DNA of 64,000 bases from contig NZ_JH992902.1 in assembly GCF_000315545.1 (NCBI RefSeq), positions 1,136,470-1,200,469 of the forward strand, in the 5' to 3' direction. Shown here piece after piece: positions 50,000 through 61,024 of this stretch. Position numbers and translations under genes: made by a program. Below the pieces are notes generated by a model. It worked only from the letters and a program-made list of their open reading frames with translations. It did no database searches and had not been told where the DNA came from. The stretch's first letter is position 1; the number at the start of each line of letters is the position of its first letter. Origin of the DNA: Selenomonas sp. F0473. GTDB taxonomy: Bacteria; Bacillota; Negativicutes; Selenomonadales; Selenomonadaceae.

Positions 50000-50437
50000 T
50001 TATGCCTTAACGGGCGTCTTGGTCGCTTGAAGGCGCGCGACGGCACGCTTGAGTGCGAGCGTGGCGCGCGCTTCGTCGATGGCGGCGCCGCCGTCCTCCG
50101 CGCCGCCTTCACGCAGGCGCTTCAGGCGCTCCTGCGCGCGGTCATAAGCGCGCTGGGCGCGGTTGATGTCGATCTCGTCCGGCTCTTCGGCAGCCGTGGC
50201 GAGGACGGTGATCTTCTCCGGGGTGACTTCCATAAAGCCGCCCGCAACCGCAAAGAGCTGCTCGGTACCGCCGTCGACATGGATCCTCATGGCATGCGGC
50301 TGAAGTCCCGTAACGAGGGGGATGTGCTTCGGCAGGATGCCGATCTCGCCGCCCGTGGAGCGGGCGATGAGCATGTCGATATCGGCGGCGTAGACCACGC
50401 GGTCGGGAGAGACAATCTCCAGCTGGATGGTCGCCAT
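50000..50437 (-). CDS. atpC: ATP synthase epsilon subunit
   Basis: A 145-residue F1 epsilon subunit. The N-terminal beta-sandwich (IQLEIVSPDRVVYAADIDML; GGEIGILPKHIPLVTGLQPH) contacts gamma and the c ring. The C-terminal helical hairpin (INRAQRAYDRAQERLKRLRE, then a second helix ending ARLQATKTPVKA) can inhibit ATP hydrolysis. It is the last gene of the operon, 3 bp after atpD, followed by a terminator. An insertion EGGAEDGGAAID between the two helices is slightly longer than usual. Confidence 0.95.
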   Translation of the reverse strand: MATIQLEIVSPDRVVYAADIDMLIARSTGGEIGILPKHIPLVTGLQPHAMRIHVDGGTEQLFAVAGGFMEVTPEKITVLATAAEEPDEIDINRAQRAYDRAQERLKRLREGGAEDGGAAIDEARATLALKRAVARLQATKTPVKA

Positions 50438-50440
50438 CGA

Positions 50441-51865
<1,425 letters not shown>

Positions 51866-51901
51866 TTACCTCCGCGGCGCAGCGTGCTGCGTGCGCGGGT
51901 G

Positions 51902-52750
51902 TCACTTGAGTGCCTCGGCGCCGCCGACGATTTCGTTGATCTCGTTCGTGATGCCCGCCTGACGTACCTTGTTATAGTACAGATCGAGCTTCCCGATGAG
52001 TTCGCCGGCGTTGTCCGTTGCGCTGCTCATCGCGTTCATGCGCGAGGAGAGTTCGCTGGCTGCCGACTGGAGGAGCGCCGCATAGACGATCGTGAAGATG
52101 TACTGCGGCAAGAGATGCCCCAGCACGGTCTCCGCGTCCGGTTCATAAATATATTGTGCACGCGGCCGGCCGTCATCCTCCGGCGCCTGAAACGGGAGGA
52201 GTTTGACTGCCTCCGGCACACAGGTGATCGCCGAGACGAACCGCGTGTAGATCATGTAGACTTCCTTGATGCCGCCGCCCGAAAACGCTGCGATCAGCTC
52301 GTCCGCGATCTTCTGCGCGTGCTGTGCGCGCGGCTTTTCGCTGATGCCGATGTGCTCGCTCACGATGTCAAAGGAGCGGTTTCTGAAGAAATCGCGCGCC
52401 TTGCGCCCGACGGTGACAATCTGCGCGTTCGCCTTGTCCTCGACGAGCGCCATGGCGGCCTTCAGCGCGTTGCTCGAGTAGGCGCCCGCAAGGCCCTTAT
52501 CCGCCGCCAGGACGAGGATGAGACGCTTGCCGCTCTCATGCCGCTCGAGCAGCGGATGGGAAACGTCGTCCGCCGCGGCCGCAACGCTCCGAATGACCGC
52601 CGCGGTCTTTTCCGCATAGGGGCGGTTCCGGTTGGCGGCCTCCTTGGCACGGCGCAGACGCGAAGTCGCGACCATGTCCATGGCGTTCGTGATCTGCTGG
52701 ATGCTCTTGACGCTTCGGATGCGACGACGAATGTCTTGTAAATTGGCCAT
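51902..52750 (-). CDS. atpG: ATP synthase gamma subunit
   Basis: A 282-residue central stalk subunit. The N-terminal helix RRIRSVKSIQQITNAMDMVA (with SRLRRAKEA) and the C-terminal helix ASELSSRMNAMSSATDNAGE (LIGKLDLYYNKVRQAGITNE) form the coiled-coil rotor shaft. The globular part has LVLAADKGLAGAYSSN. It rotates inside the alpha3-beta3 hexamer and links it to the c ring. Normal length and position between atpA and atpD. AGGGGAGAGG precedes the start. Confidence 0.96.
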   Translation of the reverse strand: MANLQDIRRRIRSVKSIQQITNAMDMVATSRLRRAKEAANRNRPYAEKTAAVIRSVAAAADDVSHPLLERHESGKRLILVLAADKGLAGAYSSNALKAAMALVEDKANAQIVTVGRKARDFFRNRSFDIVSEHIGISEKPRAQHAQKIADELIAAFSGGGIKEVYMIYTRFVSAITCVPEAVKLLPFQAPEDDGRPRAQYIYEPDAETVLGHLLPQYIFTIVYAALLQSAASELSSRMNAMSSATDNAGELIGKLDLYYNKVRQAGITNEINEIVGGAEALK

Positions 52751-52768
52751 TTCGTGTCACCTCTCCCC

Positions 52769-54286
52769 TTACGTTTCTCTGTAGGAGATAGTGTCCTTGA
52801 ACTCTCCGATCGCCTGCGTGATCTCGGCTTCGAGCGCGTCGTCCAGCTGTTTCTTCTCCATGATCGCCGCGGCAATGTTCGGATGCGACGCCCGCATGAA
52901 CTTGATGAAGTCCGTGTGGAACGCGACGACCTTGTCCACGGGGATGTCCGCCAGATGGCCGCGCACCGCGGTGAAGATGACGAGCACCTGATCCGCAACC
53001 GACAGCGGGCTGTACTGCGACTGCTTGAGCGTCTCGACCATGCGTGCGCCGCGGTCGAGCTGCGCCTTCGTCGCCTTGTCAAGATCGGAGCCGAACTGCG
53101 CGAACGCCGCGAGTTCGCGGTACTGCGCGAGGTCGAGACGCATCGTGCCCGCGACCTGCTTCATCGCCTTGATCTGTGCGGAACCGCCGACACGGGAGAC
53201 CGAGAGGCCGACGCTGATCGCCGGGCGGATGCCCGCGTAGAACGAGTCGGTATCGAGCATGATCTGACCGTCCGTGATCGAGATGACGTTCGTCGGGATA
53301 TACGCCGAAAGGTCGCCCGCGAGCGTCTCGATGATCGGCAGCGCCGTGATGGAGCCCGCGCCGAGCGCGTCGGAGAGTTTCGCCGCGCGCTCGAGAAGGC
53401 GGGAGTGTAAGTAGAAGACGTCGCCCGGGTATGCTTCGCGTCCCGGCGGACGGCGGAGCAGGAGCGACATGGCGCGATAGGCCGCCGCGTGTTTCGAGAG
53501 GTCGTCGTAGACGCAGAGCGCGTGACCGCCCTTGTACATGAAGTACTCCGCCATCGCAACGCCCGCGTAGGGGGCGAGGTATTGGAGCGGCGCGCTGTCC
53601 GCCGCCGTCGCGGCGACGACAATCGTATACTCCATGGCGCCGCCGTCCTCGAGCGTCTTGACGACGCGCGCGACGGTCGACGCCTTCTGGCCGATGGCGA
53701 CGTAGACGCAGATACAGTTCTGTCCCTTTTGGTTCAAAATCGTATCGACGGCGATCGCCGTCTTGCCCGTGCCGCGGTCGCCGATGATGAGCTCGCGCTG
53801 TCCGCGGCCGATCGGCACGAGGGCGTCGATCGCCTTGAGGCCCGTCTGGAGCGGCTCGTGGACGCTCTTGCGGTCCGCGATACCGGGCGCCGGCGACTCG
53901 ACCGGACGGAACTCCTTCGTATCGATGGGGCCCTTGCCGTCGATGGGGCGTCCGAGCGCGTCCACGACGCGGCCGATCATCGCCTCGCCGACGGGCACCT
54001 GCATGATGCGCCCCGTGCGCTTGACGGTGTCGCCTTCCTTGATGAGGGCTTCGCCGCCGAGAAGCACGGCGCCGACGCTCTCCTGCTCGAGGTTCAGAAC
54101 GAGTCCGTAGACGTCGTTGCCAAAGTCGAGCAGCTCGCCCGCCATCGCCTTGTCCAGGCCGTAGATATGGGCAATGCCGTCGCCGACCTCAAGAACGGTG
54201 CCGACATCGTTGACGTTCAGATCGACGTCGTAGTTCTTGATTCGTTCCTTGATGATGGAAGTAATTTCTTCCGGATTCATTTTCAT
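52769..54286 (-). CDS. atpA: ATP synthase alpha subunit
   Basis: A 505-residue non-catalytic nucleotide-binding subunit. The P-loop is [10 protein letters not shown] at about residue 170, with [14 protein letters not shown]. The YCIYVAIGQK-like segment reads [16 protein letters not shown], and ALVIYDDLSK is present as [28 protein letters not shown] and the C-terminal bundle are intact. Operon position between atpH and atpG, full length. Confidence 0.97.
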   Translation of the reverse strand: MKMNPEEITSIIKERIKNYDVDLNVNDVGTVLEVGDGIAHIYGLDKAMAGELLDFGNDVYGLVLNLEQESVGAVLLGGEALIKEGDTVKRTGRIMQVPVGEAMIGRVVDALGRPIDGKGPIDTKEFRPVESPAPGIADRKSVHEPLQTGLKAIDALVPIGRGQRELIIGDRGTGKTAIAVDTILNQKGQNCICVYVAIGQKASTVARVVKTLEDGGAMEYTIVVAATAADSAPLQYLAPYAGVAMAEYFMYKGGHALCVYDDLSKHAAAYRAMSLLLRRPPGREAYPGDVFYLHSRLLERAAKLSDALGAGSITALPIIETLAGDLSAYIPTNVISITDGQIMLDTDSFYAGIRPAISVGLSVSRVGGSAQIKAMKQVAGTMRLDLAQYRELAAFAQFGSDLDKATKAQLDRGARMVETLKQSQYSPLSVADQVLVIFTAVRGHLADIPVDKVVAFHTDFIKFMRASHPNIAAAIMEKKQLDDALEAEITQAIGEFKDTISYRET

Positions 54287-54303
54287 ATTTCGCTGTCACC
54301 CCG

Positions 54304-54843
54304 CTAGTTCGCCATTAACTCTGCCGTCATTGCCTCGAGACGTCCTTTGATGCTGCCGTCGATGCGGCGGTCGCCGATGCGCACCACCACACCGCCGATG
54401 AGCGAGGGGTCGCGGTGCCGGCGCAGGGATATCTGTTTGCCCGTAACCTGCTCCAGCTTTGCCCGCAGCTCGGCAAGCTGCGTCTCGTCCAGTTCCTCGG
54501 CCGCCGTGACGTCCGCCACGGCGATACCGAGTTTCTCATTCGAAAGCTGTACGAAAATGGCGCTGATGGCATCAAAGACATGCATGCGTCTTTTGTCCAC
54601 GAGCAGCAGGAGAAAGTTCAGCACATGCGGCTGGATCCCGCCCGCAAAGATCTCCTTCAGGAGAGACTTTTTATCCTCGGGCCGGAAGTTCGGGTTGCCG
54701 AGATACGACTTCAGCTCCGGGCAGTCCGTATAGAGACGCTGCACCTGCGCGATGTCCTCGCCGAACTCCTTCAGCTTATTTTCCTCACAGGCCAGTTCAA
54801 AGATCGCGCGGGCATATTTGCGTGCAAGCTCCATGTTCAGCAT
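54304..54843 (-). CDS. atpH: ATP synthase delta subunit
   Basis: A 179-residue F1 delta subunit that links the peripheral b stalk to the top of F1. It begins ARKYARAIFELACEENKLKE and has a C-terminal region typical of OSCP/delta: LRRHRDPSLIGGVVVRIGDR, then IDGSIKGRLEAM. The start overlaps the atpF stop by 7 bp; translation is coupled. Normal length. Confidence 0.95.
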   Translation of the reverse strand: MLNMELARKYARAIFELACEENKLKEFGEDIAQVQRLYTDCPELKSYLGNPNFRPEDKKSLLKEIFAGGIQPHVLNFLLLLVDKRRMHVFDAISAIFVQLSNEKLGIAVADVTAAEELDETQLAELRAKLEQVTGKQISLRRHRDPSLIGGVVVRIGDRRIDGSIKGRLEAMTAELMAN

Positions 54844-55340
54844 GTCGCATCACCGATCTTATGCGCGTCGAGTTTTGCGATGAACTCGCCGATAATGGCG
54901 TCGTTGTCGGACTTCTCCAGATTCTTCTGCACGATCTTGCCCGCGGCCGCGAGCGCCAGCGTGACAACCTCGCCCTTTAACTGTTCGACGGCGTGCGCGC
55001 GCTCGCGCTCCATCTGCTGCTCCGCCGCCTTTTTCATCTGCTCGATCTCGCGCTTCGTCGCCTGAATGCTCGCCTCATGCTCCTCGCTCGCGCGCTTCTC
55101 GGCGAGATCCATGATCTCCTGCGCTTTCGTGCGCGCCTCGGCCAGCTCCGCCTTATAGGCGTCGAGCGTCTTTGCCGCCTCGGCCGCGTCCGCATCGGCC
55201 TTGTCGATGCTGGCGGCGATTCTGTCCTCGCGCTCTTTGAGGATTTTGAGCACAGGTTTATACGCCACCGCACGCAGGAGAATAACGAGGATGAGGAAGT
55301 TCAGTATCTGAGCAAAAAAAGTCGAATTAAGCTCTATCAA
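54837..55340 (-). CDS. atpF: ATP synthase b subunit
   Basis: A 167-residue peripheral stalk subunit. One N-terminal membrane helix (ILNFLILVILLRAVAYKPVL) is followed by a long charged coiled coil (KEREDRIAASIDKADADAAE onward, with KREIEQMKKAAEQQMERERA). It holds the a subunit and delta to prevent rotation of F1. Overlaps atpH by 7 bp. AAGGAGGCAG precedes the start. Confidence 0.95.
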   Translation of the reverse strand: MIELNSTFFAQILNFLILVILLRAVAYKPVLKILKEREDRIAASIDKADADAAEAAKTLDAYKAELAEARTKAQEIMDLAEKRASEEHEASIQATKREIEQMKKAAEQQMERERAHAVEQLKGEVVTLALAAAGKIVQKNLEKSDNDAIIGEFIAKLDAHKIGDATC

Positions 55341-55375
55341 TTACGCTGCCTCCTTTGCACATATCCTCCCGCGGC

Positions 55376-55654
<279 letters not shown>

Positions 55655-55694
55655 CTAAAATGTTTAATACATCAAAGCGGGTACGAAGGACGCG

Positions 55695-56366
55695 TTAGTG
55701 TTCGTCCTCTTTGACCGCATTGGCAAGATACGCCATCGACAGCATCGTAAAGATGACCGCCTGCACGCCGCCGATGAAGATACTGAACGCGAGCCACAGA
55801 ACCGAGGGCACCGGCATCCAGATCGGCATGAGCTTCAGCAGGACGATGATGAGAATCTCGCCCGCCAGAATGTTGCCGAAAAGACGGAACGCCAGCGTAA
55901 TCGGCTTTGCGACCTCTTCGATCGCGTTGATGATCACGAACACCGGGGTCGGCTGAAAGAAGTGGGCGATGTAATGCCCGCCTTTCATATAAACGCCCAG
56001 CACATGAACCATGCAGATAACCAAAAGCGCTAAACCTAATGTGGTGTTCAAGTCGTTCGTCGGCGACGCCATCGTGGGAACGAGTCCTACCCAGTTCGAG
56101 ACAAGTAGGAACAAAAAGAGCGTGACAATGAACGGGGACAGGAACCGGCCGCGTTTCCCGAGCATCGTTTCGCTCTGCTCGCCGAGCGCCGTCACGACCA
56201 TCTCGACCACATTCTGCCAGCCGCTCGGGACGAGCTTTAGATTGCGCGTCGCGAGAACAGCGACCAGCAGAACGATCGCCATCGTGATCCACGTCATTTC
56301 GAGCGTTTCCCAGTTGAAGGTCAAACCGGCGAACTGCACTGTTTCGCGAACACCGATTTCATGCAT
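55695..56366 (-). CDS. atpB: ATP synthase a subunit
   Basis: A 223-residue polytopic membrane subunit forming the ion half-channels next to the c ring. The essential Arg is in LAFRLFGNILAGEIL. The NWVGLVPTMASPTNDLNTTL segment and the final helices (LAFSIFIGGVQAVIFTMLSM) are conserved. Full length. It lies between atpI and atpE. The same ion as the two-carboxylate c ring would pass here. Confidence 0.96.
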   Translation of the reverse strand: MHEIGVRETVQFAGLTFNWETLEMTWITMAIVLLVAVLATRNLKLVPSGWQNVVEMVVTALGEQSETMLGKRGRFLSPFIVTLFLFLLVSNWVGLVPTMASPTNDLNTTLGLALLVICMVHVLGVYMKGGHYIAHFFQPTPVFVIINAIEEVAKPITLAFRLFGNILAGEILIIVLLKLMPIWMPVPSVLWLAFSIFIGGVQAVIFTMLSMAYLANAVKEDEH

Positions 56367-56411
56367 AACCTTTACCTCCTTACTACGGCATTCCGGAAGT
56401 CCGGAGCCGCC

Positions 56412-56786
56412 TCATTTTTGACTGCCCTGCGCCGCAATGAGATGCAGCATGAAAAGCGCGTAAAAGAGGAGACATCCTCCCGCCGCCGCCCCAAAAACGA
56501 CGAGCGAAATGTGTGCGGCGACGCTCAGAATCAAGAACAGCGTCACGAGCCGTAACGCAAGCCCCCAAAGCATCTCCCGCTTCGCGCGCGCGGGCGTAAA
56601 GCCCGCACTGCGCCACACTCGGTGCGCCATGCCGAAAGTCACCGCCGCGCCCGCCGCATAGCCCGCAACCACCGCGCCGATCAGACGGATCTCGCCGCGC
56701 GCGCCGAGCATGGCGGCAAGACAGACGGTCACGATCGCAAGCGTGCGCAGGAAGCGCCGTACCACAGGCAGCAATACGTCTTTCAT
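56412..56786 (-). CDS. atpI: ATP synthase I-like protein
   Basis: A 124-residue membrane protein with four predicted helices (LAIVTVCLAAMLGA; LIGAVVAGYAAGAAVTFGMA; LWGLALRLVTLFLILSVAA; LLFYALFMLHLIAAQ). It matches the AtpI family by position and pattern; AtpI helps assemble the c ring and may handle Mg2+. The start at 56786 follows AGGAGGG; an upstream in-frame extension (RVRRCRRRD) is rejected. First gene of the ATP synthase operon, expressed from the promoter at 57029. Confidence 0.8.
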   Translation of the reverse strand: MKDVLLPVVRRFLRTLAIVTVCLAAMLGARGEIRLIGAVVAGYAAGAAVTFGMAHRVWRSAGFTPARAKREMLWGLALRLVTLFLILSVAAHISLVVFGAAAGGCLLFYALFMLHLIAAQGSQK

Positions 56787-56920
56787 ATCCCTCCTCCGAC
56801 AGCGCCGAACGCGCACAAAAAACCGCGTCCCGAGATATTTCCCGGGGCGGGGTGTGCACCGTCACCGCCATTGTTGAATATCAGTACCTTATGAACATTC
56901 GACACAAAAAAAGGAAATCC

Positions 56921-56946
56921 TTCCACAATTGTATACACGTGTGGAA
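56921..56946. promoter_or_regulatory. Inverted repeat in the ATP synthase leader
   Basis: Arms TTCCACA / TGTGGAA surround 12 bp. On the minus strand a T7 run follows about 11 nt later, so it could act as an attenuator or operator. The long leader (about 235 nt) between promoter and atpI otherwise shows no gene. Confidence 0.45.
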
Positions 56947-57028
56947 AGACCTCCCCTCCAAATCTTATCAAACGCATAAGGCGCGGCTATGTCCGCCGCT
57001 GTCATGCGGCGCATAACTCTTATGATCT

Positions 57029-57057
57029 ATTATAGGGGGTTCCGTCGTATTCTGCAA
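57029..57057 (-). promoter_or_regulatory. Promoter of the ATP synthase operon
   Basis: TTGCAG (57052-57057) and TATAAT (57029-57034) on the minus strand have an exact 17-bp spacer. It diverges from the promoter of the gene at 57213. Confidence 0.75.
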
Positions 57058-57090
57058 CTACATTTTAATCAATTCATTCAATTTAATATA

Positions 57091-57119
57091 TTGCCGCATA
57101 GGATATACTCTGCTACAAT
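57091..57119 (+). promoter_or_regulatory. Predicted promoter of the 57213 gene
   Basis: TTGCCG (57091-57096) and TACAAT (57114-57119) have a 17-bp spacer, giving a leader of about 90 nt. Confidence 0.6.
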
Positions 57120-57212
57120 AGGCGAAAATATTGGCGTTCTCCCCCTCGTCCGCCGTATTACTTCCGTCAAATCTCGGCGCCGCAGCCGCCGCACAGAGAG
57201 AGGAGCCTCATC

Positions 57213-57473
57213 ATGACCATCGAAGGCGCCGTCATCATCGAGAAAGGCGTCACATTCGCCCTGATCCACGTCGACCCGAGCGTCACGCGCTACACCGTCA
57301 AATCCACGCAGACCCGCCGCGCCCTCATGCGGTTCTTCCCCGGCATGCCCATCGTCCTCATGAGCCTCACGCCCGCGGGCGAGCCGCGCTACTACGGCCG
57401 CAAGGACATCGTCGACTTCCTCAGCGGCCTGCGCCTCGATCAGATCCCGTGGAAGAAATATCATATTGTGTAG
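57213..57473 (+). CDS. Hypothetical protein, 86 residues
   Basis: No family is recognised. A small basic protein without signal peptide or membrane helix: MTIEGAVIIEKGVTFALIHV, a central TRRALMRFFPGMPIVLMSLT and a C-terminal YYGRKDIVDFLSGLRLDQIP, WKKYHIV. Predicted beta strands dominate. It has its own promoter, GAGAGGAG ribosome site and a terminator (57493-57531), so it is a well-formed single gene. It lies between the ATP synthase operon (divergent) and the TonB/PBP locus. Confidence 0.7.
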   Translation: MTIEGAVIIEKGVTFALIHVDPSVTRYTVKSTQTRRALMRFFPGMPIVLMSLTPAGEPRYYGRKDIVDFLSGLRLDQIPWKKYHIV

Positions 57474-57492
57474 CGGGACGCATTATATACAC

Positions 57493-57531
57493 AGAAAAAG
57501 CAGCCGGTCCGCCGCGGCCGGCTGCTTTTCA
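57493..57531. terminator. Intrinsic terminator between the 57213 gene and the binding-protein gene
   Basis: The stem AAAGCAGCCGG / CCGGCTGCTTT has A- and T-tracts on both sides and serves both convergent genes. Confidence 0.9.
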
Positions 57532-57554
57532 CCCTATCTGCGTTTTTCCTTCTG

Positions 57555-58553
57555 TCACTCCGGATACATTCCTCTTTTGATTGTACGCAGCCCGTCGATC
57601 GTTTTGACCGCCGGCGTATACATATAGCCGAACGGCAGCATACGGATGCGGCCGTTCTTGACGGCGCGTAGGGAATTAAACCGAATGTCTTCGAAGAACC
57701 TCGTCGACTGCTCTTTATGTGTCGGATTGAAATATACGACGAAAATCACGTCGGGGTCATACGCGATTAGGTCCTCCGCACTGACCGATCTACCGTGTGC
57801 CGGCATATACCCGCCGAGCCGCCGTACCATATCGCCGACGATCCAGCCCTCATCATAGTTCATGATCCCGCTCTTGCTGATCTCCACGACCATTATCTTT
57901 TGCGCGGGAGATGCCGCGGTATTTGACGATATAGACGCAAGTTCCGTATGAATTTCCCGAATCAGCATATCCGATCGCTCCCGCACGTCGAAGATGCGCC
58001 CCATATCGTCGATGAATTTGCATTCGTCCTCGACGGTTCCGTATCTCAGCACGTGATTGGACGTTGCGACAATGTATGTCTTCACACCGCGCGCCTGCCA
58101 CCACGCCGTCGTTCCGTATCTCTTTGCGGTGAACGTCGACTTCCACCCCAGAATAAAATCCGGCCGGCAGGCGACGGTCTGCTCTTGGCTGAGGTCAAGA
58201 CGCGAGATGTTTTTTGCACGCGCGAACTCTTCCGGATATTCCTCTTTCAGCCTATCGTATGTGTGCTGCGAGGTGCTGAGGGACGCGGCAGCCACCCTAT
58301 CGCCAAGGCCTAGCGCGAAGAGGGTCTCCAGCGTATTGACTTCCTGCACAAACACACGCGTCGGAACACGGTCGAAGACGAGTTTTACGGGCCGCTTGTT
58401 CGAGTCATATGTGTCGATTGCAACGGGAGGATATTCGGCAGAGGATGACGTCGGTTTGTCTGCAGAACTCGTATCGAGAACAGTACCGTTTCGTATGGAT
58501 AAAAACGCGGTCAGTATAAGCAGTAGGATCAACAGCCCGAAAATATTTCTCAT
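57555..58553 (-). CDS. FecB/FepB-like substrate-binding protein, non-lipidated (copy 1)
   Basis: A 332-residue helical-backbone binding protein. The N-terminus is a hydrophobic helix (IFGLLILLLILTAFLSI) without a lipobox Cys, so it is a membrane-anchored or cleaved secretory form. The core has DTYDSNKRPVKLVFDRVPTR, LETLFALGLGDRV, a WW pair in YGTTAWWQARGVKTYIV, and DECKFIDDMGRIF. These features are shared, nearly position by position, with copy 2 at 62071-63072, so the two are paralogues. The expected ligand is a metal chelate, haem or corrinoid delivered via the TonB receptor encoded upstream; a hairpin terminator separates the two genes. Confidence 0.82.
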   Translation of the reverse strand: MRNIFGLLILLLILTAFLSIRNGTVLDTSSADKPTSSSAEYPPVAIDTYDSNKRPVKLVFDRVPTRVFVQEVNTLETLFALGLGDRVAAASLSTSQHTYDRLKEEYPEEFARAKNISRLDLSQEQTVACRPDFILGWKSTFTAKRYGTTAWWQARGVKTYIVATSNHVLRYGTVEDECKFIDDMGRIFDVRERSDMLIREIHTELASISSNTAASPAQKIMVVEISKSGIMNYDEGWIVGDMVRRLGGYMPAHGRSVSAEDLIAYDPDVIFVVYFNPTHKEQSTRFFEDIRFNSLRAVKNGRIRMLPFGYMYTPAVKTIDGLRTIKRGMYPE

Positions 58554-58566
58554 CGCAGGATACCGC

Positions 58567-58616
58567 CTAAAAATATCGGCAGGCCGATCAAAATGACGTT
58601 CTGCCGATATTTTTTC
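58567..58616. terminator. Intrinsic terminator/attenuator between TonB receptor 1 and binding protein 1
   Basis: A perfect 14-bp stem AAAAATATCGGCAG (58569-58582) / CTGCCGATATTTTT (58601-58614) lies 11 bp downstream of the receptor stop codon. It could lower expression of the downstream binding-protein gene relative to the receptor. Confidence 0.8.
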
Positions 58617-58625
58617 AATCGAGAC

Positions 58626-60959
58626 TTAGAATTTATACTTCATGCCGACCATAAAGTGCCTGCTCGGCTGCGGCCAAGCCCCCATTCCCAAATAGCTGGT
58701 GTAGACGGTTTCATAAGCTTGATTTGTCAAATTGGAGATTGCGGCATAAAGTGTCAGGTCCTTTTGTAGGGTATAATTGACGCTCAGATCCAAAATGAAC
58801 GCGCGTTTGCTCGTGTATGCCGACGTATCGCAGCCAGTATACCATGTTCCCATGAGCGCCGCATATAGTTTTCTGTTTTCATACGCAAGGTCCGCCGTAT
58901 ACGTATTGGCAGGGCGCAGCCGATTGATGACGGAGTTGACGTTGCCGTCCGCCCATTTCAGCTCGGGGTCAAACGTCATACCGTCCTTCGCCGAGAATTT
59001 GTCAAATGCATGAGAGTACCCCGCGGTCAGCGTCAGATGGGAATCGAACCGATGCTGTAGGGAGAGATTGACAGACGTCTTCTTCTCCTTTGCATTGACA
59101 AACTTGAGCTTGAAATCGTGCGCGGTGCTGTCCCAAACGCTATAACGGACGACGGCGTTGCTCATACGCGTATAGTCGTAATGTACCGATGCTGTCGTCT
59201 TATTGGAGAAGTCATGCCGCACGCCAAGCGTCCAAACGTCGCCCTTCTCGTCTTCGAGATTTGCGGGATCCGTCCCGTTCCGTGCCGTATAGTCGCTTGG
59301 CCGCAGTGGTCGGCGGACTCTGCTGTATCCGAAGTAAGCGCTCGTCTGATCGTTAAAAGCATACTGTGTGTTGAGCGACGGTGTGACGGTATTGGTCGTT
59401 TTACCGCCCGTCGAGTGAACGCCGCTTTGGGAAATCGAATGCGCGTCGCTGTAATGTGCGAGCCGCAGCGACGGAGTGATCTCCCACTTGTCTGAGAGAG
59501 AGATTTTATCTTGGATATAACCGATCACCGTATTTCGTTTGACGCTTGACTGCTTTCCCGTTCTCACCTGTATGCTGAAAGCTTTTGCGTTGTCATAGGT
59601 CCACGATGTGAGCACGTCGTGTTTGCCAAACGATTTCCCGAGCTGGAACTGGATTCCGCGGTTTTGCAGCTTATTGAACCATGAGCGGTAATTGCGCGTA
59701 GTGCGGAGCGCAACCGCCGGATTGTTCTTTTTCAGCTGCTCGAGCCACGGTCCCCATGCGGCGCTGCCGGGGAGCGGCGGGTGATCGAACTCGTCGCCCA
59801 TGCCCCACGATCCCCAGTAGCATTCGTTCTGATCGTAGACGCGAACGAAACTCTCCATGCCGTTGTCCCGGTGGAACGTATAGGTGATGTCCGTATTGTT
59901 CTTGTTATACGCGGTGTACGCGCCCACCCACATCAACCATAGATTTCTGTAGCCAGGATTTTTAATATTCCCGGTGAGGCCGTTGCCCTTATTGTACCCC
60001 GTGACGATGCGGTCCCAGTCCGTCTGATTCATATATCTGTAGTCGGGCGCCGTCAGCGGGTAATCCGCATCGCTCTGCATATGGTTGTAGGCGGCGCGCA
60101 GCGCATGTGTCTTGTCAAACGTATAGTCAAGGCGCAGGTTTGCATATTCCTCTTTATATCCGGTGTTTCCATACGTGTAGATGTTTCCGTTCAGCCCGTC
60201 CTTGTATTTGGAATCGCCGCCCATCTCACGCCCGAGCGCAAAGAAATAGTTTAATTTCCCGTCGTCCGTCGCGCCGCCGTAAGTCAGTTTATAATTGTGC
60301 CGCCCCCACGATCCTGTGGAGAGATCGAGCGTACCGGCGGGTTTTTTACCTCCTTTGCGCGTGATGATATTGATAACGCCGCCCGTCGCGTCCGAACCGT
60401 AGAAGGATGCGCCGGGGCCTTTGATAACTTCGACCTTTTCGATATTGTCTATGTTTGTAATTTGATTGATGTCTACCAGTGCTTTCGAGCGGTCCCCGGA
60501 ACGAGATGCCACCGTGCTGCCCGCAGCGTTGTCCATGCGTCGCCCATCCACCAATACGACGACGCGGTCGTCGCCGTTGATGGTTACGATATTGTGTGTC
60601 TGCGTATAGCCGAATTCGCCGCCGCGGTACCCGGGGGTCTTGATCTGAATCCCCGGGATCTGCCGCAGCGCGTCGCTGAGCTGATCATAGTGCCGTCGGT
60701 CGAGGGTTCTGCGGTCGATGATGTCGACATCTCCGCCTGTACGGTAATACGACTGCTCCGTCAACTCATTGCCGAAGTAATCTCTGGCACCCTCCCCCTC
60801 GACATTGATATCCTTTGTTACATAAGTGCGCGCTGTCGGCGTTTCTGCAGTCTCCTCGGCAGATGTCATATTTTGCGCATAGACGGTATGCTCTGCTCCG
60901 CATAATGAGAGAGACAGGAACACCCCAAGCGTCAGCCGGACTTTCTCCGTTCGATTCAT
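58626..60959 (-). CDS. TonB-dependent outer-membrane receptor (copy 1)
   Basis: A 777-residue receptor. The signal peptide (about 1-29, LTLGVFLSLSLCGAEHTVYA) precedes a plug domain from about residue 70 (LSDALRQIPGIQIKTPGYRG, VVVLVDGRRMDN, IEKVEVIKGPGASFYGSDAT with GGVINIITR). The 22-strand barrel ends in Phe (GMKYKF). It imports a ligand across the outer membrane using TonB energy. The start at 60959 follows AGGAGAAAATCAT; an upstream in-frame extension overlaps the permease end and is rejected. The gene lies 65 bp after a FecCD permease gene. No TonB/ExbBD genes are seen in the window. Confidence 0.93.
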   Translation of the reverse strand: MNRTEKVRLTLGVFLSLSLCGAEHTVYAQNMTSAEETAETPTARTYVTKDINVEGEGARDYFGNELTEQSYYRTGGDVDIIDRRTLDRRHYDQLSDALRQIPGIQIKTPGYRGGEFGYTQTHNIVTINGDDRVVVLVDGRRMDNAAGSTVASRSGDRSKALVDINQITNIDNIEKVEVIKGPGASFYGSDATGGVINIITRKGGKKPAGTLDLSTGSWGRHNYKLTYGGATDDGKLNYFFALGREMGGDSKYKDGLNGNIYTYGNTGYKEEYANLRLDYTFDKTHALRAAYNHMQSDADYPLTAPDYRYMNQTDWDRIVTGYNKGNGLTGNIKNPGYRNLWLMWVGAYTAYNKNNTDITYTFHRDNGMESFVRVYDQNECYWGSWGMGDEFDHPPLPGSAAWGPWLEQLKKNNPAVALRTTRNYRSWFNKLQNRGIQFQLGKSFGKHDVLTSWTYDNAKAFSIQVRTGKQSSVKRNTVIGYIQDKISLSDKWEITPSLRLAHYSDAHSISQSGVHSTGGKTTNTVTPSLNTQYAFNDQTSAYFGYSRVRRPLRPSDYTARNGTDPANLEDEKGDVWTLGVRHDFSNKTTASVHYDYTRMSNAVVRYSVWDSTAHDFKLKFVNAKEKKTSVNLSLQHRFDSHLTLTAGYSHAFDKFSAKDGMTFDPELKWADGNVNSVINRLRPANTYTADLAYENRKLYAALMGTWYTGCDTSAYTSKRAFILDLSVNYTLQKDLTLYAAISNLTNQAYETVYTSYLGMGAWPQPSRHFMVGMKYKF

Positions 60960-61024
60960 ATGATTTTCTCCTTTCCTTTCACTATAGACGATGGACTGCC
61001 GTATGTCTAATATAGAGGGGTATG

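Noticed and set aside
55676-56292. Overlapping minus-strand frame opposite and offset from atpB
   Set aside because: It is an out-of-frame shadow with no domain and no ribosome site.
56783-56977. 64-codon minus-strand frame in the ATP synthase leader
   Set aside because: It contains the leader hairpin, has no clear ribosome site and low-complexity composition; left as leader.
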